A DNA stretch of 64,000 nucleotides, from NCBI GenBank assembly GCA_002730555.1, contig PCAM01000004.1, positions 59,701 to 123,700 of the forward strand, written 5' to 3'. This document shows, one piece after another, positions 35,950 to 45,194 of this stretch (position 1 is the first letter of the stretch; the number at the start of each line of letters is the position of its first letter). The notes under the pieces are model-generated. The model saw nothing but the letters and a program-made list of their open reading frames with translations. It was not told the origin of the DNA and made no database searches. The position numbers and the translations under genes are program-made. The DNA is from Chloroflexota bacterium. GTDB taxonomy: Bacteria; Chloroflexota; Dehalococcoidia; Lucifugimonadales; Lucifugimonadaceae.

Positions 35950-36996
35950 TTGACGGGCGACAACGGAACGTTCAGCTATATGCACACCGGGTCCAACTGG
36001 GGATCCGCTCAGGAACGAGGTTCTTTGCAAGTCTTTCTGGCCGCTCCAAGGGGTTTTTGTGCGGGGGTCGTGCGCGCCGTGGATATCGTCGAGATCGCGC
36101 TTGAGCGGTACGGCGCGCCGGTGTACGTGAAGCATGAAATCGTCCACAACCCACACGTCGTTGCGGACCTCGAGGCACAAGGAGCGATCACCGTCGAGAC
36201 GGTTGATCAAATCCCGGAGGGCGCCATCGTCGTCTTCTCCGCTCACGGCTCCCCTCCGGCCGATTTCGAGGCCGCCAAGAAACGCTCATTGCGGGTCATC
36301 GACGCCACGTGTCCCCTGGTCACCCGGGTCCATAACGAGGCTAAAAAGCACTTGAGGGAGGGCAAGAAAATAATCCTAGTCGGCCACCGCGGGCACCAGG
36401 AAGTCAAGGGGACGACGGGCCAGGGCGAGATGGCCTTGATGGACGATCAGGAAGACCCGCCGCCGCCTGAGTGGGATCCCGACACAGAGGTAGCGGTCCT
36501 GACACAAACGACACTTTCGGTGGACGATACGGCGTCGATGGTGGACCGCATCAACACGGTGTTCGGTAACGTCACCGTCCGGAACGACATCTGCTACGCC
36601 ACCACCAACCGCCAGTCCGCCGTCAAGGAACTCGTCGCTATAGTCGAGGTCGTCCTTGTGGTGGGATCGCAAACTAGCTCCAACTGCCGGAGACTTCGTG
36701 AGGTCGCCGAGCGCGCCGGCGTGCCGTCTTATCTCATTAACAGCCCGGACGAACTGGATCTGGGATGGTTTGAGGGGATGGCGCGTGTCGGTGTCAGCAG
36801 TGGCGCATCCACGCCCGAGTCACTTGTGCAGGCCGTCTGCGATGCGCTGAATCCCGAAAATGTGACGCATCTCGGGCTGGCCAGCGAGGATATCGAGTTC
36901 ACGCTGCCGCCCGAAATGCGGGACGCCATGCCACCACGGCGATCAAGTTCTTGGGCCACCGCGGTCGACAAAGACGCCGGGGTCGCGAGCGAATAG
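35950..36996 (+). CDS. ispH: 4-hydroxy-3-methylbut-2-enyl diphosphate reductase
   Basis: IspH (LytB), the last enzyme of the MEP isoprenoid pathway, making IPP and DMAPP. The three Fe-S cysteines are in PRGFCAGV (near residue 38), DATCPLV and NDICYATTNRQ. GHRGHQEVKGTTG and a VGSQTSSNCRRL segment also match. It starts at TTG 35950 or ATG 35980. The 348-aa length is slightly longer than average, with a C-terminal Arg-rich extension. It stands alone between MFS and enolase-type genes. Confidence 0.93.
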   Translation: MTGDNGTFSYMHTGSNWGSAQERGSLQVFLAAPRGFCAGVVRAVDIVEIALERYGAPVYVKHEIVHNPHVVADLEAQGAITVETVDQIPEGAIVVFSAHGSPPADFEAAKKRSLRVIDATCPLVTRVHNEAKKHLREGKKIILVGHRGHQEVKGTTGQGEMALMDDQEDPPPPEWDPDTEVAVLTQTTLSVDDTASMVDRINTVFGNVTVRNDICYATTNRQSAVKELVAIVEVVLVVGSQTSSNCRRLREVAERAGVPSYLINSPDELDLGWFEGMARVGVSSGASTPESLVQAVCDALNPENVTHLGLASEDIEFTLPPEMRDAMPPRRSSSWATAVDKDAGVASE

Positions 36997-37053
36997 CAGT
37001 CCGTTTTGTCAACACTGCCCCCTCCGGCCGATTACTCACCACAGGAGTTTCGC

Positions 37054-38160
37054 TTGAAGATCACTGATGTTGAATGCCTTGTACTGGACGGCGACTACCC
37101 GTTTGTCATCGTCAGTACAGACGAGGGGATTACCGGATATGGAGAGTGTTTTCGACGTTCGCCGGAGGTGTCCAAAGCAGCGATCGACACCGTGTTCAGG
37201 CCGCTCGTGGTCCGCAAAGACCCATTCCAGACCGAGGCGATTTTTGACCTGATGCTCAAGGCGGGCTCGGTGAGCGGTCCTCCCGGCGCTCTGCTAACGG
37301 CGGCATCGGGCATCGACATCGCTCTCTGGGACATCAAGGGCAAGGCGCTCGGTGTGCCGATCTACGAGTTGCTGGGCGGGATGAGGCCGGGGCGTGAGAA
37401 GGTTCGCGTGTACGCCAGCTCGCTTGTCCGTGATCTGTCCCCTACCGATGAAGCGAAACGTGCGGCCGACTTCCTGGAGAACGGTTTCACAGGATACAAG
37501 ATGCACTCGGCCGTGCCGGGTGCGATCGACCATCCGGCAGATCACACCGTGGATTCCGTACGGGAGATGCGGGCCGCTATCGGGAACGAATTCGACATCC
37601 TGGTCGACGTAAACAGCGCGTACTCGGTGCACCACGCCATCGAGATCGGCAAGCAACTTGAGGACTACGGCGTGTTCCATTTCGAGGAACCCGTTGCGCT
37701 GCACGATCTGGAGGGGCTGGCGCGTGTTGCGGACGCGCTTACCATCCCGATCGCATCGGGCGAGAATGCATACAACCGTTGGATGTTCCGTGACTTGATC
37801 CTGCGGGGAAGGCCGGACATCCTGCAACCTGATGTCGTCAAGATCGGCGGGATTTCGGAACTAATCAAGGTCGGTCACATGGCCAATGCTTTTGGCGTGC
37901 CTATGACCGTCCACAACACCCAGCCCATCATTTCAACGGCGGCCCATCTGCACTGGATAGCCACGCGGGGCGATGTTCCCTACGCACAGGAGTACAACAT
38001 CGAGCCGATTTCGATTCGGGACGAACGCCCGATCCTCAAAACCCCGCTCGAGGTCGTGGACGGACACATCGCCGTTCCCGTCGGGCCGGGGCTCGGGTTG
38101 GAGTTTGACGACGAGGCGATCCGCTACTGGGCGGACCGGTCAGGTGGGACCTCGCTCTAA
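37054..38160 (+). CDS. Enolase-superfamily (mandelate racemase/muconate lactonizing) enzyme, copy 1
   Basis: A protein of 368 aa with the two-domain fold. The N-terminal capping domain begins MKITDVECLVLD. The barrel shows IDIALWDIKGKALGVPIYELLGG, YKMHSA (first Lys kept, His at the second KxK position), the metal ligands D in DVNSAYS, E in FEEPV and E in ASGENAY, and a C-terminal HNTQPIISTAAHLH with a candidate base histidine. TTG 37054 has AGGAG six bases before it and a family-like start; the frame is open from TTG 37006. It probably dehydrates or racemises a sugar acid. The UDH-like SDR gene next door is convergent. Confidence 0.87.
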   Translation: MKITDVECLVLDGDYPFVIVSTDEGITGYGECFRRSPEVSKAAIDTVFRPLVVRKDPFQTEAIFDLMLKAGSVSGPPGALLTAASGIDIALWDIKGKALGVPIYELLGGMRPGREKVRVYASSLVRDLSPTDEAKRAADFLENGFTGYKMHSAVPGAIDHPADHTVDSVREMRAAIGNEFDILVDVNSAYSVHHAIEIGKQLEDYGVFHFEEPVALHDLEGLARVADALTIPIASGENAYNRWMFRDLILRGRPDILQPDVVKIGGISELIKVGHMANAFGVPMTVHNTQPIISTAAHLHWIATRGDVPYAQEYNIEPISIRDERPILKTPLEVVDGHIAVPVGPGLGLEFDDEAIRYWADRSGGTSL

Positions 38161-38167
38161 TCACGGA

Positions 38168-38962
38168 TTACTGGTCCCGGAGCGGTGGATCCCGATCCTC
38201 CCACTCCCCTCCAGCCGAATCCTCTGGCGCGTATCCAAGCACCTGTCGGGCGCGATCGATCGAGAAGATCTTCCATTGATTGTCCGAGGTCACGTACGTC
38301 ACCGCGTACCTCAGTGAATCAGGGGCGTCGATCGCCTTTGAGACGGCCTGCGCCGTATCCCGGTGGCTGAGCCAGAGCGACAGAGCGAACGGAGAAAAGG
38401 TCGGGTCGTCGTCAGACAGCACCCAGCCGATTCGCAGGTGGATGGAACTCACGCCATGGTAGTCGTCGTAGTAGCTGCCCAGCGCCTCGCCGAACGCCTT
38501 CGACACGCCGTAATAACCGTCCGGGCGAATCCGGTCATCCTCGTTCACCAACCGGTATCCCGGTTCCAGTTCTTCGAATCGACCCTCGGCAACCTTCTTC
38601 CACGGGTCGTCCAGGTAGAAACCGCCCTGGGAGTGGTTGGAGCTTGCGAACACGACCCGCTTCACGCCAGCACGCTTTGCCGCCTCAAACACGTTGTACG
38701 TAGCCACGATGTTGTTATCCAGCGTCGACGGCCAGTCGCTGTAAGCCCGGCGATCAGCAGCGAGGTGGACGACCGTGTGTTTCCCCTCGAACGCCAGAGT
38801 GATGGCGTCCAGGTCGGATAAATCCCCCACAAAGGAGGTAACACCTTCCGCTTCTTTGAGATCGAGCGAAGATAAGATGTACCGATCCGAGAGGTGCGCC
38901 CGGAGCACCTCGCCTACGAGGCCGGCGCCGCCGGTGATGAGAATCTTTCTCAGTTCAACCAT
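38168..38962 (-). CDS. NAD-dependent epimerase/dehydratase, uronate dehydrogenase-like
   Basis: An extended SDR of 264 aa from ATG 38962 (GGGAG five bases upstream). Rossmann motif ITGGAGLVGEVL; a VVFASSNHSQGGFY region; catalytic YYGVSK; and HLRIGWVLSDD. The length and the ASSNH and YGVSKAFGE patterns match uronate dehydrogenases (about 265 aa), which oxidise hexuronates to aldarolactones. The convergent neighbour is an enolase-superfamily enzyme that could act on the resulting aldarate. Other sugar epimerases are possible. Confidence 0.8.
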   Translation of the reverse strand: MVELRKILITGGAGLVGEVLRAHLSDRYILSSLDLKEAEGVTSFVGDLSDLDAITLAFEGKHTVVHLAADRRAYSDWPSTLDNNIVATYNVFEAAKRAGVKRVVFASSNHSQGGFYLDDPWKKVAEGRFEELEPGYRLVNEDDRIRPDGYYGVSKAFGEALGSYYDDYHGVSSIHLRIGWVLSDDDPTFSPFALSLWLSHRDTAQAVSKAIDAPDSLRYAVTYVTSDNQWKIFSIDRARQVLGYAPEDSAGGEWEDRDPPLRDQ

Positions 38963-39079
38963 GCCGTCTCCCTTGTCGAAATCGAATCGCCAGAACAAAC
39001 GGGTAAGCGCCGGGTTCAGCGCACCACACGACCGTGCGCACCGCGCCGTGGCGAACAAATGTAGCACCGGTGCAGGGCC

Positions 39080-39646
39080 GTGAGACGGTTCCTGTTCATC
39101 GCCGTGCTGGCCATCACCGCGTGCTCCGGCGGAGGATTGCCGGGGTTCGTGAACACGCCGGAGTGTCAGTCCATCGCGGAACGCCTGCCGGATGAACCGC
39201 TCCGCGAGATCCGAGTTGAGCTCAGGACCGGCGGAGTCGCCACACTGGTGGACGCCGAAATCGCCGACGGTGAAGTGACCAGGTCACACGGGTTGATGTG
39301 CCGGTCAGAGGTGCCCGATGGAACCGGGATGCTGTTCGAGTTCGGCGGCGCCACGACGGGCGGTTTCTGGATGTTCAATACGCACGTTCCACTGGACATC
39401 ATCTACTTCGATCGGGTCGGGGTCGTCGTCGGCGCCGCCGCCATGGTTCCCTGCCCGCTTGACGATGGAGAGTCCGAGAGGAACTGGCGTGATCGATGCC
39501 TTGAGGAGTCGCTGGCTTACAGCGCGGACGGCGCGTACGCACGCGCTCTGGAACTTCCCGGCGGCTGGCTCCTCACCCAGGGGTTGTCGCTGGACGCCCT
39601 GCCCGATGACTTGCGCCTGACCGTTTACGGAAACGTCAACTCGTAA
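39080..39646 (+). CDS. DUF192 lipoprotein
   Basis: A protein of 188 aa with a lipoprotein signal and lipobox AITAC (cysteine near residue 15). The body is DUF192: GLMCRSEVPDGTGMLFEF, then GFWMFNTHVPLDIIYFD and a VVVGAAAMVPCPLDD end. DUF192 domains are small, secreted beta-barrels of unknown role. Divergent from the UDH-like gene and convergent with the hydrolase, overlapping its end by 11 bases. Confidence 0.82.
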   Translation: MRRFLFIAVLAITACSGGGLPGFVNTPECQSIAERLPDEPLREIRVELRTGGVATLVDAEIADGEVTRSHGLMCRSEVPDGTGMLFEFGGATTGGFWMFNTHVPLDIIYFDRVGVVVGAAAMVPCPLDDGESERNWRDRCLEESLAYSADGAYARALELPGGWLLTQGLSLDALPDDLRLTVYGNVNS

Positions 39647-41465
39647 GTCGTTCTTCCAGCCAGTTTTCCGTGAATGCGTGGTCGGCGGCCCCGCGCCCGG
39701 TGTTCACGTAAAGCTCCCCGTCTCCGCCGATTCTTGAGACAAGCGACGTCGCGACATCCCGATCCCAGTCTGGACACGCCACCAGCGCGTACCCGCCGTA
39801 ACCGGACACGAACCGGATTGGATCAAAAAACGCCAGGGTGCGCGACACGTCCGTCGCGCGGTCCGGGTGTGATCGGACAAAATCGTTGAGCTCTTCCAGT
39901 GGATAGCTGTCCGGCCATGACTTTCGAGCCGACGCCACGCGCAGGATCATGGGGCCGGACATCAGGAGCGCCTTCACGGCGTCCGCTCGCATAGATGCCG
40001 CGATCAAGCCGGATTCGCTCCCGGCGACGCCCAGCCTTCCGGGATCGACCTTGGGCCGGCCGCCGAGCCAGTCTAGTCCGGTCAGCACGTCGGCGATGAT
40101 GCCCCGATAACGGTAACCGGACGCGTCGATCACGCCGTCCGCGAGCAGGCCTGGGTACGCCGCGCTGTACTCCTCATCGGCCAGCCGCTGCCCGCGGTGC
40201 ACCAGCGTGAGCACGGCGTATTTCTGCCTGCGCTCGTACGGCGATATATGAACGACGCTCCCGTACCCGGGTGCTTCCAGAAGTCCGGGGAACGGCCCGT
40301 CGCCGTTCGGGACGGAAAAGTAACCGAACACCTGACCGTCGCCGACCGATGGAAGGCGCACTGTGTACGCCACCGAGCCCTCGGTTGACCGCATCGGCAA
40401 CGGTTCCATAACCGCCCCATCAAGAGACAGCCCTTTCACCTCACCATCGACCGCACTCCAGAACTCGTCGAACTCCTCATCGCTCACGCCGGGCGCGTCC
40501 GTTCTAACGTCCGGCGATCCTCCGGAAACGGGCATGGGCTTTAGACGCAGCGACAAAAACTCTTCAATGATCTCTTCATGCCCGACCGCCGTTCCGGCAT
40601 CGTGGCCGCACTTGTCGTACGGGTACAGTTTCTTGTCGGCGCTCCCGATCTCGCCAAATACGGCAAACCCGGTCTCGGGCGGGCAGACATCATCCTGCAG
40701 CCCGATATTCACGATTATCGGGGCGCTGATCGCGGGCGCGAAGTTATGGATGTCGTAGTAATCAAGCACCTCCCGGATCTGGCTTTCCCTCTCCGGGTGG
40801 ATCCGCAGGTATTCGTTCATTTCTTCGTAAGGGTACGAGTGCGTGAGTGACGCGGCGTCCAAGTAGGAGCACAGGTAGGGCGCACCGGCCGATGCCGCGG
40901 CGACGGCGTTTCCCCGAAACGCCGATATCAGCAGGGTCAACGCACCGCCCTGGCTCGATCCGGCGACCCCGACGCGACGCCGGTCAACTTCCGGCATCCC
41001 GGCGAGAATGTCGAACGCGCGCAATGCGTCCATGTAAAAGCCGCGGTACGCGTAGTTATCACGATCGGTAATGTTGTGCGTCAGGAGGCCCGGGTATCCC
41101 GGATTGAAATCGGCGTTTGATCGCAGTTTTCCCCTTGGAGCTGCGCTGAACGCTGCGTATCCCTGGCGCGCCAGGTCTTTCGGTACCTTTGGCTCGCTGA
41201 CGTACCCGGGGACCGTCAACAGTCCCGGCAGGTTCGTCGTCCTGCCCACCGGGCAGGCGTACCAACCGGCGATGCGCAGTCCGCCGAAACTGCTGTACCG
41301 CACATCAAACACGTCGACTAGCTCATCGGACCGTAGATCGTCATGCGTGAAAGTCACTTCCGGAGGAACCGCGGCCAACATGTCTAGGGTTTCAGACCAG
41401 AAGACGTCAAAATCCGGAGGCCGTTTCGTCGTGCTGATGAACGCACTTGGGTCGCGTCGAGGCAT
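39636..41465 (-). CDS. Double alpha/beta hydrolase, acetyl xylan esterase-like
   Basis: A protein of 609 aa made of two alpha/beta-hydrolase halves. The first (about 1-310) resembles the AXE1/cephalosporin-C deacetylase family, with the nucleophile in GVAGSSQGGAL, an acidic site in LQDDVCPPETG and a histidine in CGHDAGTAVGHEE. The second half (about 330-609) repeats the layout: a nucleophile-like GVAGSESGLI, but the acid and histidine parts are weak (GRGAADHAFTENWLE). So the second unit may be inactive or altered. No signal peptide is visible. It probably deacylates a sugar or amide. Confidence 0.72.
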   Translation of the reverse strand: MPRRDPSAFISTTKRPPDFDVFWSETLDMLAAVPPEVTFTHDDLRSDELVDVFDVRYSSFGGLRIAGWYACPVGRTTNLPGLLTVPGYVSEPKVPKDLARQGYAAFSAAPRGKLRSNADFNPGYPGLLTHNITDRDNYAYRGFYMDALRAFDILAGMPEVDRRRVGVAGSSQGGALTLLISAFRGNAVAAASAGAPYLCSYLDAASLTHSYPYEEMNEYLRIHPERESQIREVLDYYDIHNFAPAISAPIIVNIGLQDDVCPPETGFAVFGEIGSADKKLYPYDKCGHDAGTAVGHEEIIEEFLSLRLKPMPVSGGSPDVRTDAPGVSDEEFDEFWSAVDGEVKGLSLDGAVMEPLPMRSTEGSVAYTVRLPSVGDGQVFGYFSVPNGDGPFPGLLEAPGYGSVVHISPYERRQKYAVLTLVHRGQRLADEEYSAAYPGLLADGVIDASGYRYRGIIADVLTGLDWLGGRPKVDPGRLGVAGSESGLIAASMRADAVKALLMSGPMILRVASARKSWPDSYPLEELNDFVRSHPDRATDVSRTLAFFDPIRFVSGYGGYALVACPDWDRDVATSLVSRIGGDGELYVNTGRGAADHAFTENWLEERLTS

Positions 41466-41700
41466 CTCGTCTCCTCACTACGGCGGCGACTGGCCGCACG
41501 CGTGATGGACTGGATCGTCCATCTGACAGCTATTATGACTGTCTGGCGGCGCCGGACGTAAGGTCGTGATTTCTGGCAACCTGAATTGTCGCTGTCGGCG
41601 TACCCTACCCGGGTTCCCGTCCACGCCTTACAGGGTAACTTCCGCTGGGCTTTGGCTGCGACCGCGTTCCGATAACACTGGATATTTCTGGGAGACCTGA

Positions 41701-43719
41701 TTGCCCGAGCGACGCGTACTACTCATCGTCCTGGACGGCCTGGGATATAGCAGGGAACGTCTGGCCACGCTGAAAGAGGAGGTCTGGAAAAACCTCCCTC
41801 CCAGTCTTTCCTCTCTACTGCTGACCCAGGCTGAATCTGTGCTGGCCCGCAGCCCGACCGCCGGTAACCAGAAGCCGGAAGACCTGGCTGCGGATGCGCT
41901 CCTCCCGGTTGCCGCAGAGAACCTGCCGGAGAACGCCGGGTTCGATGATGCAACGTCCCGGCTACAGACACTTGAGGCCCTGACATCGGCTTCCGCAGGG
42001 ACGGACGTCATGGAGAACGTGGCGAGCATTGTTCGAGCTCAGGCGACTCACCAACGCTACGTCCCCATCGCCGCGAACGCTACCCATCTGGCCGAGATCC
42101 GGAACTCAAACCTCACGATTCCGACAAGCGCATCCGGCCGATGGGCCGGGTTTGAAGACGTGCTCCCGCCCGTACAGGGCAACTCGGACACGGGGCATCA
42201 GCAGATAGCTAACCTGAGGCTGGCACCCCAGCTCCCGCTCGAGATTACGCAGTCGATCAACGACGGCAGTTTCTTCAGGAATCCGGAACTGACCGGTGTC
42301 GTTTCGCGGGCCGTAGCCGATAGACGGTCTCTGAACTTCACCTTCCTCCTCTCCGGCGTTGGCGGTTCCGACGGTCGCGTTCATTCAGCCTGGAATCACC
42401 TTGAGGCTTTCCTGCGTCTCCTATTTGAGGTCCACGGGGCCGACCCTCGACTGGTCCGAATGCAGGCGATCCTTGACGGACGCGACTCGCCGGACACGTC
42501 GTCTATGACGTCCATCGGGGGAACCGGCGGCGGCTACATAGATCGTCTGGAGGAACTCCTGGGCCGGTACGACGCAAAGCGATCCCTCTCATGGGTCATC
42601 GGACGCAATCAGGCGATGGACCGGGATTATCGCGAGCCGAACGTTCGCGCCGACTATCTGTCGATGATAGGGGGCGAGACCGCCACGGAACGGGGGTTTG
42701 GCGGACTCAGACGCGCCCTGGCAAGGCAACACAGGAACGGCGTCACCGATGGCGACATCTCCGCCATTGCCGTACTCCACGGGGAGATCGAGCCCGCCCG
42801 AGTTGGTTCCGGAGACGCATTTATCGACCTGAATTTCCGGGCGGACAGACAGCGGGCCAAGATCGCGTCCCTTGCCGGCGCAAAGGATTTCCTGGATCGT
42901 GAATCGGGTGCACGCGGGCGCAATTGGACGTTTGAGTGGATGTGCCCGGACCTCAACCTGGACATCTGCGGCCTAGCCGATTATCACCCGGAACTGGGCG
43001 CACGGTACGGCGTGAAGGCGGCGTTTCCTAACCGACCTCACAAGGACAACCTGCTCTCATTGTTCCCGTCATTCGCGCCCAACGATCAGTACCTTCTCGT
43101 CGGTGAATCGGTGAAAGAACTGCACATGGGCTACTTCCTGCGGGGGCGCAGAGAGTCACCCATTTCATCCAACTGCGAGGTCCGCCACATCGTCCCTTCA
43201 TTTGGCGAACAGGAGGGCGTGGTCAACGATTCAGACGTGTACAAGGTCCCGGCGATGCGCAGCGTAGAGATCACCAACGCGCTGGTGGAGGCGATGTCCG
43301 CCCGGCGTTACCCGTTGATCTGCGCCAATCTGGCCAGCACGGACATGCTCGGGCACCTGTTGCCCAGGCACTTCTACGCCGCAGTCGCCGCTTACGAAGC
43401 GGTGGACGCGGCCCTCGCCCGCATCGTGACCGTCGCACGGGATTTCGGGTACCACGTCGTCATCACGTCGGACCATGGAAACATCGAGCTCGACGCATCC
43501 AGCCACTCGGTTAACGACGTGCTGACAACCGTCGTAGCGCCGCGCGGCCGGCTGATGCTCGCCAGGCGCGAGGTCTACCAGGCGAAACTCTTCGATATCT
43601 CATGGACCGTCGGTAGGCTTCTGGGAGTGGAGGAAGATCTGAAGCGCCACATGGCAAGCACCGGGGATGCCGTTATCGGCGGCCCGGACGTCGGCCGGCC
43701 GATAGTGGAACCTGTCTGA
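41701..43719 (+). CDS. Cofactor-independent phosphoglycerate mutase homolog with an insertion
   Basis: A protein of 672 aa against about 510 for normal iPGM. Alkaline-phosphatase superfamily landmarks are present: VLDGLGYSRE at the start, the nucleophile loop GNSDTGHQQIANL (usually GNSEVGH), LLSGVGGSDGRVHSAWNHL, LDGRDSPD, IGRNQAMDRDYR, NFRADRQR, and the metal motifs NLASTDMLGHL and ITSDHGNIELD. The extra length is mainly about 110 residues between the first metal Asp and the nucleophile loop (about residues 25-170), where I see no known domain. Family membership is sound; whether it acts on phosphoglycerate is uncertain. Start TTG 41701. Confidence 0.75.
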   Translation: MPERRVLLIVLDGLGYSRERLATLKEEVWKNLPPSLSSLLLTQAESVLARSPTAGNQKPEDLAADALLPVAAENLPENAGFDDATSRLQTLEALTSASAGTDVMENVASIVRAQATHQRYVPIAANATHLAEIRNSNLTIPTSASGRWAGFEDVLPPVQGNSDTGHQQIANLRLAPQLPLEITQSINDGSFFRNPELTGVVSRAVADRRSLNFTFLLSGVGGSDGRVHSAWNHLEAFLRLLFEVHGADPRLVRMQAILDGRDSPDTSSMTSIGGTGGGYIDRLEELLGRYDAKRSLSWVIGRNQAMDRDYREPNVRADYLSMIGGETATERGFGGLRRALARQHRNGVTDGDISAIAVLHGEIEPARVGSGDAFIDLNFRADRQRAKIASLAGAKDFLDRESGARGRNWTFEWMCPDLNLDICGLADYHPELGARYGVKAAFPNRPHKDNLLSLFPSFAPNDQYLLVGESVKELHMGYFLRGRRESPISSNCEVRHIVPSFGEQEGVVNDSDVYKVPAMRSVEITNALVEAMSARRYPLICANLASTDMLGHLLPRHFYAAVAAYEAVDAALARIVTVARDFGYHVVITSDHGNIELDASSHSVNDVLTTVVAPRGRLMLARREVYQAKLFDISWTVGRLLGVEEDLKRHMASTGDAVIGGPDVGRPIVEPV

Positions 43720-44127
43720 AATACCGCCGCCAGCTCGGCACCATTCGCCCACCGTCGTGCGCACTCACATCGCCCACAAACTACACCTCCCCAACTCATG
43801 CACTTTGGCCTTCGTCGTGTTTCAGATGCCAAGATAGTTTAGGACGAGGATCGTTCCGTGAGATCGCTTTCCCTGCGGATCTGTCCAGATGCTTAAATGC
43901 ACTCCCCGGAAGGGATGAGCTCAACAGACAATTACACAGATTTTGGACGCCGTACGTGTGACCGCCTAGACGAGTCGCCGGGATAGTTAGAAGACACCGG
44001 CCGACTCAAGAGCGGCCGGGCGGCGTAACCCGCAAACACCGGATCAATTTGAAACGTCCCCGCGTAGATCGGGGGCGTTTTCAGGTCACCTTCAGGCCGG
44101 GATTTCACAAAGTTTCCGTCAGGCGCT
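43720..44127. other. Intergenic region with no visible gene
   Basis: This 408-base stretch between the convergent phosphoglycerate mutase and SDR genes has no convincing reading frame. It contains a small inverted repeat (seven-base arms, 43997-44003 and 44013-44019) and, near its end, a terminator-like hairpin listed separately. Confidence 0.5.
44052..44080. terminator. Terminator hairpin between convergent genes
   Basis: AAACGTCCCCG (44052-44062) can pair with CGGGGGCGTTT (44070-44080), with one G-T wobble. A-rich and T-rich ends lie on both sides. It is placed between convergent genes (plus ending at 43719, minus ending at 44128), so it may serve both strands. Confidence 0.55.
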
Positions 44128-44883
44128 TTACTGGGCAGTCATCCCGCCATCGATCACAAGTTCACTCCCGGTCACAAAACTGGACTCGTCCGAGGCCAGG
44201 TACAGAATCCCGTACGCGATATCTTTCGGTAAGCCCATCCGCCCAAGCGGCGTCTTCCCCACCCGTTCATCGCGCACTCCCGGCTGTGAATGGAGGCCCT
44301 CCGTCATCGGCGTGTCCACGAATCCCGGATGCACGGAGTTGACCCGGATCCCTTGATCCGCGTACTGAATCGCCGCCGCCTTTGAAAAGGTCCGTACCGC
44401 TCCCTTGGACGCGTGATACGCCGTACCGCCCCGGCTGCCGACGTTGCCGTACACAGAGGAAATGTTGATGATCGAGCCGCCGCCGATCTTTCGCATCTCG
44501 GAGATGGCGTGCTTCGTCCCCAAAAACACGCCCTTCGCATTCACCGCCATCACGGCGTCCCAGCCCTCTACGGTCTGTTCCTCGGCCGGAGGGCGGCCCG
44601 GCACGGAAATGCCGGCGCTGTTCACGACGATGTCCAATCGGTCGTATCGTTCAACCGTCTCGACCACGACAGATCGCCACCCTGTTTCGTCGGTAACGTC
44701 CAGGTTCATGTACGCGGCTTGGCCGCCAACATCACGAATACCGGCCTGAAGCGCGGTCCCCAGATCGTCGTTCACGTCGGCCACTACCACCACGGCGCCT
44801 TCGCTCGCAAACAGCCGTGAGGTCGCCTCCCCAATCCCGGAAGCGCCCCCGCTGACGAGAGCGACTTTACCTTCAAGTCTCAT
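44128..44883 (-). CDS. SDR family oxidoreductase
   Basis: A short-chain dehydrogenase of 251 aa from ATG 44883 (AGAGGG upstream). It has GGASGIGEATSRLF, NSAGISVPG, a catalytic serine in NISSVYGN, YHASKGAV and a C-terminal VTGSELVIDGGMTAQ. The motifs are the classical FabG type. It may oxidise a catabolic hydroxy acid or alcohol; no partner gene identifies the substrate. Divergent from the MFS gene at 45195. Confidence 0.9.
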   Translation of the reverse strand: MRLEGKVALVSGGASGIGEATSRLFASEGAVVVVADVNDDLGTALQAGIRDVGGQAAYMNLDVTDETGWRSVVVETVERYDRLDIVVNSAGISVPGRPPAEEQTVEGWDAVMAVNAKGVFLGTKHAISEMRKIGGGSIINISSVYGNVGSRGGTAYHASKGAVRTFSKAAAIQYADQGIRVNSVHPGFVDTPMTEGLHSQPGVRDERVGKTPLGRMGLPKDIAYGILYLASDESSFVTGSELVIDGGMTAQ

Positions 44884-45194
44884 CGGTGCCCTCTTCTCAG
44901 GTGTTAGATCCGGGTGGATGATGCCGATTACCCGGGGGCGGAATGTACCACGGCGGAATAGGCGACACCCGTCCTGAATCACGATCACGCGCCCGCACAA
45001 CGCATCCTGCCGCACCCCGTTGTGCCCTCACAGGAATTGACCGATCTCGCCACTCGTGGAGACCATCAATCCGTGGCACAGTAGGTGACCGGGAACGGAA
45101 ACACGCGGTCATAAACGGATAGCAGGCGAATTCAGCATGTCGAGAGATATTGCTCCCGGCCGAGAGGTGAGTGCCTGGATTTGAGCACCCTTAG

